Part shown: positions 30,967-33,638 of the stretch, piece after piece
How positions within the stretch are numbered: position 1 is the stretch's first letter
Layout of the letters: every line of letters begins with the position of its first letter
From: Patescibacteria group bacterium
GTDB lineage: Bacteria; Patescibacteriota; Patescibacteriia; 2-12-FULL-60-25
DNA: 33,638 nt
Assembly: GCA_029210915.1 (NCBI GenBank)
Contig: JARGGJ010000016.1
Location: 1-33,638 of the forward strand
Reading direction: 5' to 3'
Position numbers and translations under genes: made by a program
The notes under the pieces: generated by a model
What the model was told of the DNA's origin: nothing
Databases searched by the model: none
The model's input: only the letters and a program-made list of their open reading frames with translations

Positions 30967-32469
30967 TCAGGCGTCAAGAATATCGGCTTTGTTTTTATTT
31001 AGCCAAAAAATGATAATGAAAGCTGTGAATATTGTTAATAATTGACCGCTCCAAAGCGTGTAGAGATAATGGTCGAAAAGAGAGATTATGAGCCATGAAA
31101 ATAATAACGCCACCGAGAGACTGCGGAGGTTTGAATCTCCACTACGCCAATGAATGAGGATCTGCCTAAGCAAGAAAAGCAGAAAGCCAAAGATGATGAG
31201 TGCGCCGGCTGTGCCAAAGTTGGCGAGAATTAGGACGAAGACGTTATGAGGCGGTTCGAGGGGGCGGAAATCCCCCGATTTAACGCCTTGCGTTAAATCC
31301 CCCCCTTTGACGAGGGGGCGTTCTATGGCTGATAAAGCTGGGAGTTCGGAGTTGGGGCCGGTGCCGAAGATGGGATAGGCTTGGAAGACTTTGATGCCAT
31401 CCGTGAGGCTATCGCTTCTAGCTGAAGTTGATTGTATTTCGAGGCGAGCAGGTTCCGGAGCAAGTCCGACTCGTGTGCTGAATAGTTCCCAATTAAGGTA
31501 GGCGAAGAAGGAAAAAGTGGCTATGATGAAAAATAAGACACCTAAAGATCTTAAGGAAATTATCCCCCTCCCCCCTCCATGCGTCGGGGTACCCCACCTT
31601 GCATCAATCTTATTTTTTATTTGATCAAAGGGGAGCTTTACCAGTACAAGGGACAGACTGACCGCGAGAGCTATCCAGGCAGAGCGGGAAAAGCTGTAGA
31701 AGAGAGCCATGGCGAAAAGCGGGATGGTCGTAATAAGAAAAATCCCCCTCCCCCCTCCTTGTGTCGGGGTACTCCCCCTTGCATCTATCTTATTCTTTAA
31801 TTGATCAAAGGGGACATTTGTTGAGATCCATGTGGCTATTAGGATTCCGAACGTCATGAAACCGCCAAGGATGTTGGGGTGCGGGAAGCCTCCGTAGGCG
31901 CGGAGAAAACGCAGATCGCCGGCTTCCACGACAGAGACACCGAGGTTTTTTGGATCTTGTGTAGCTACGCCAATCCATGACCAGCCGTGGACGTATTGCA
32001 GTGAAACTTGAACGAAGGCGAGGATTGCGTGCGGTATGAGGGAGATTACGAACCAGGATAGAATTGATTTAAGTGAGATATTTGCGCGCAGCAGTGTTAT
32101 GAAAAAAGCTGTAAGTAAAAATATTTGAATCCACCACATTCCCGAGGCTCGTATATCTACAGGAGTTGAAACTATGTTAATTGCTCCGAGCAGTACTACG
32201 AACCAGAAAAGATTGATGCGCAGTTTTTTTGAGAGATTGGTTTTGGGAACAAAAAAACTTAAGATGATGGTGATGATGAGTGGGATCCAAGAAATGTAGA
32301 AACTTAATCTACCTTGCTCGAAGGGCCATCCGGCTAACGTTGAATTGCTGAACCAACGAGTTTGTAACGGCAAAAGGAGAATAGTGAGGCGCCAAATAAA
32401 ACCGAAGATTGTATCTTGTATCTTGAATCTTGTATCTTGCGGTTTATTATGGCTGGATATTGAGGTCAT
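30967..32469 (-). CDS. O-antigen ligase/polymerase-like membrane protein with in-frame repeats
   Basis: This is a protein of about 500 residues with roughly ten membrane segments. The Wzy/WaaL-type signature is present: AYGGFPHPNILGGFM, YSFSRSAWIALAV, and the large outer loop with FGTGPNSE and PPHNVFVLILANFG. Such proteins join or polymerise lipid-linked glycans at the outer membrane-leaflet face. Three blocks are translated repeats: two NKIDAR..TPT.GGGRG blocks between membrane segments (31742-31816 and 31562-31636) and RPLVKGG.LTQGV in the outer loop (31264-31320). The N-terminal PQDTRFKIQDT also comes from a CAAGATACAAG tract. The start is uncertain: ATG at 32469 or GTG at 32493, both inside the previous gene. 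Confidence 0.85.
   Translation of the reverse strand: MTSISSHNKPQDTRFKIQDTIFGFIWRLTILLLPLQTRWFSNSTLAGWPFEQGRLSFYISWIPLIITIILSFFVPKTNLSKKLRINLFWFVVLLGAINIVSTPVDIRASGMWWIQIFLLTAFFITLLRANISLKSILSWFVISLIPHAILAFVQVSLQYVHGWSWIGVATQDPKNLGVSVVEAGDLRFLRAYGGFPHPNILGGFMTFGILIATWISTNVPFDQLKNKIDARGSTPTQGGGRGIFLITTIPLFAMALFYSFSRSAWIALAVSLSLVLVKLPFDQIKNKIDARWGTPTHGGGRGIISLRSLGVLFFIIATFSFFAYLNWELFSTRVGLAPEPARLEIQSTSARSDSLTDGIKVFQAYPIFGTGPNSELPALSAIERPLVKGGDLTQGVKSGDFRPLEPPHNVFVLILANFGTAGALIIFGFLLFLLRQILIHWRSGDSNLRSLSVALLFSWLIISLFDHYLYTLWSGQLLTIFTAFIIIFWLNKNKADILDA
31264..31320. repeat. in-frame ATCCCCC..GACGAGGGGGCG palindromic element, copy 3
   Basis: The variable hairpin reads GATTTAACGC-CTT-GCGTTAAATC, differing from copies 1 and 2 but fully paired. 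The constant hairpin is CCCCCTTTGACGAGGGGG. Confidence 0.87.
31562..31636. repeat. NKIDAR-type in-frame element, copy B
   Basis: 75 bases starting ATCCCCCTCCCCCCTCC and ending TTTGATCAAAGGGGAG match copy A with about eight differences. Encodes NKIDARWGTPTHGGGRG. Confidence 0.85.
31742..31816. repeat. NKIDAR-type in-frame element, copy A
   Basis: 75 bases, exactly 180 bases from copy B and in the same orientation and frame. Encodes NKIDARGSTPTQGGGRG. Confidence 0.85.
32404..32442. repeat. CAAGATACAAGATTCAAGATAC tract in the ligase 5' coding region
   Basis: Tandem variants of TTGTATCTTG/TTGAATCTTG on the plus strand; read in frame as PQDTRFKIQDT in the ligase. Confidence 0.6.
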
Positions 32470-33385
32470 GGCAGAGGTTGTAGTATTTATCACGGTAAAG
32501 TTTGCGGTTGTCTGTTACATGAAATTTTAGCACATTATCGTTAATAATGACGCGTGTATCTTGATTGGCGATTTCGGCGAGTACCTTTGGAAAACGGACA
32601 CTTTGGATTTGGCGCAGCCATCTCTCTATCAATAGTGTTGGTTGCTCGCCGGTATCTTTTTTGATTGTGACTGTGCCGGGAACCGGGCTTTTATCGAGCG
32701 CTGTCCATTTTTGCGCATTGGGATGCCTGCGACGTAATTCGAGATTTTCCTGCCAAAGAAGCGACAAGATTCCATCGTCGGTGAGTGGAAGCAGAGAGAG
32801 AAACCAGTAACGCATGTACGGATCATCCATTTCAAGCGAGAGGTTGCTTAGATTCAGAGCATCTTCGGTTACAAAAAAAGACAAGCAGACCGGGTCGACT
32901 TTTCGTTCTCCGGGGCGGGCGTTTAGAATCTTAAATGGAAGTGTTGCAAAAAAGCGTGTACGCCAAATGGTACCCGCGTGGCAAATTATAAAAAAATCCA
33001 AATCGCCGTTATCGCGAGCTTGGCCAAGAGCGGTGGTATTGCAAAGGCAGATGGAACGGACCCATGGCAAGAGTTTTAAATACTTGATGGCACGACGGAC
33101 GTTTCTTAGTTTGCGAGGGAAATAAATTTCGTTATCTCTACCCTCTTCAATTATCTGCGAATGAGATTTGAGGGTTATGCGGTTAGCGTCTTCGATAAGA
33201 ATGTTTTTTGATATCAACTCATCAACGATTGTGTTCATTTCCGCAAACAATTCTTTTGAATCGAGCTTGATTTCTTGGCCGGCGGAATCCAAAAACAAAA
33301 ACAACTGTAAGCGCGTGGGTGCATAATTCCAAGCAGTTTGGAATGCCAGGGTTCTTAGGATCGCGCTTTTTAGTTGTTCTTGCAT
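32447..33385 (-). CDS. nucleotidyltransferase-like protein
   Basis: The protein has 312 residues. TTALGQARDNGDLDFFIICHAG (about 117-138, in outline) resembles the nucleotidyltransferase core GSxA.G...SDID with the metal-binding aspartates as DLD. A helical domain with MRYWFLSLLPLTDD follows. The first 90 residues look like a winged-helix segment (LQLFLFLDSAG, ELISKNILIED). The substrate is unknown. It overlaps the ligase gene, so the two are probably co-translated and may act in one glycan pathway. No ribosome site is seen. Confidence 0.65.
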   Translation of the reverse strand: MQEQLKSAILRTLAFQTAWNYAPTRLQLFLFLDSAGQEIKLDSKELFAEMNTIVDELISKNILIEDANRITLKSHSQIIEEGRDNEIYFPRKLRNVRRAIKYLKLLPWVRSICLCNTTALGQARDNGDLDFFIICHAGTIWRTRFFATLPFKILNARPGERKVDPVCLSFFVTEDALNLSNLSLEMDDPYMRYWFLSLLPLTDDGILSLLWQENLELRRRHPNAQKWTALDKSPVPGTVTIKKDTGEQPTLLIERWLRQIQSVRFPKVLAEIANQDTRVIINDNVLKFHVTDNRKLYRDKYYNLCHDLNIQP

Positions 33386-33392
33386 AACTCTA

Positions 33393-33547
33393 ACATTCTG
33401 ACGTTCGTAACCTTCGTAATTTTTATAACGAGTTTAGTGATATTTTAACAACTCGTTCGTAACGTTCATAAAGTTCGTAACGAGTTCAGTGGTACTTTAA
33501 GCAACTGCATTAACTCGTTATAAACGTTACGAACGTTATGAACGAAC
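33393..33547. repeat. GTTCGTAACGTTCATAA inverted and direct repeats
   Basis: The arms GTTCGTAACCTTCGTAA and its mirror ending ACGTTACGAACGTTATGAAC flank a direct duplication of AACGAGTT(T/C)AGTG. The unit lies between two diverging genes. Confidence 0.7.
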
Positions 33548-33586
33548 AACCTATTTATTATGGCTCTAGACTAGCAAACTCTATGC

Positions 33587-33592
33587 TAAAAT
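33587..33592 (+). promoter_or_regulatory. -10 box six bases before the edge gene
   Basis: TAAAAT, six bases, ATG, the same spacing as the other leaderless-type genes. No clear -35. Confidence 0.4.
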
Positions 33593-33598
33593 AGAGAT

Positions 33599-33638
33599 AT
33601 GCTCGTCAACAAAGCGAAAATATCAGACTACAGAATTA
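33599..33638 (+). CDS. start of a gene cut by the window edge
   Basis: The first 13 codons read MLVNKAKISDYRI and run off the window. The ATG follows a TAAAAT -10 by six bases. Thirteen residues are too few to name a product. A passing resemblance to transposase N-termini of the KxKISxYKI kind is noted but unproven. Confidence 0.45.
   Translation, partial: MLVNKAKISDYRI

Overview
The window looks like a chromosomal segment of a Patescibacteria/CPR bacterium. The evidence is compact single-copy housekeeping genes, many short uncharacterised proteins, and a 16S rRNA gene that departs from universal primer sites through paired compensatory changes. The 16S gene also has no 23S behind it. UGA is used as a stop codon, so the genetic code appears standard. 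No CRISPR array and no complete transposon was seen.

Layout. 0-5 kb: a P-loop kinase-like gene (+), then a minus-strand operon argS, sensorless histidine kinase, bactofilin, diacylglycerol-kinase-like protein. 5-12 kb: tyrS and valS (minus) flank a plus-strand group of small unknown genes, including two distant paralogues (7047-8147 and 8450-9076). 12-14 kb: four small unknown genes and tRNA-Leu(UAA). 14-19 kb: a degenerate DHH protein, a TrmH-type methyltransferase, a cysteine-rich membrane protein, tRNA-Val(CAC), a kinase-fold-like protein and HU. 19-23 kb: tRNA-Pro(GGG), small genes, a possible small RNA and a free-standing 16S transcription unit with promoter, processing stem and terminator. 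23-24.5 kb: a G+C-rich two-gene unknown island. 24.5-28.6 kb: prfB-tsaC-rsmA and small genes. 28.7-31 kb: groES-groEL under a CIRCE-like operator. 31-33.4 kb: a nucleotidyltransferase-like protein and an O-antigen-ligase-like membrane protein. A truncated gene opens at the right edge.

The strongest unusual signal is the density of short palindromic repeats of more than ten kinds. Several lie in frame inside protein genes. One family sits in three unrelated proteins (kinase-like, RsmA, ligase) with compensatory changes that keep its hairpin. A second family occurs twice in loops of the ligase. Two further families lie in valS and recur between genes. Other repeats supply the stop codons of three genes. 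This resembles the Rickettsia palindromic elements in concept, but the families seen here were not matched to any named one.

Expression signals are mixed. Many accessory genes have strong Shine-Dalgarno sites. Four genes, including tyrS, have a -10 hexamer exactly six bases before the ATG, which predicts leaderless mRNAs. Several terminators overlap the stop codon of the gene they end.
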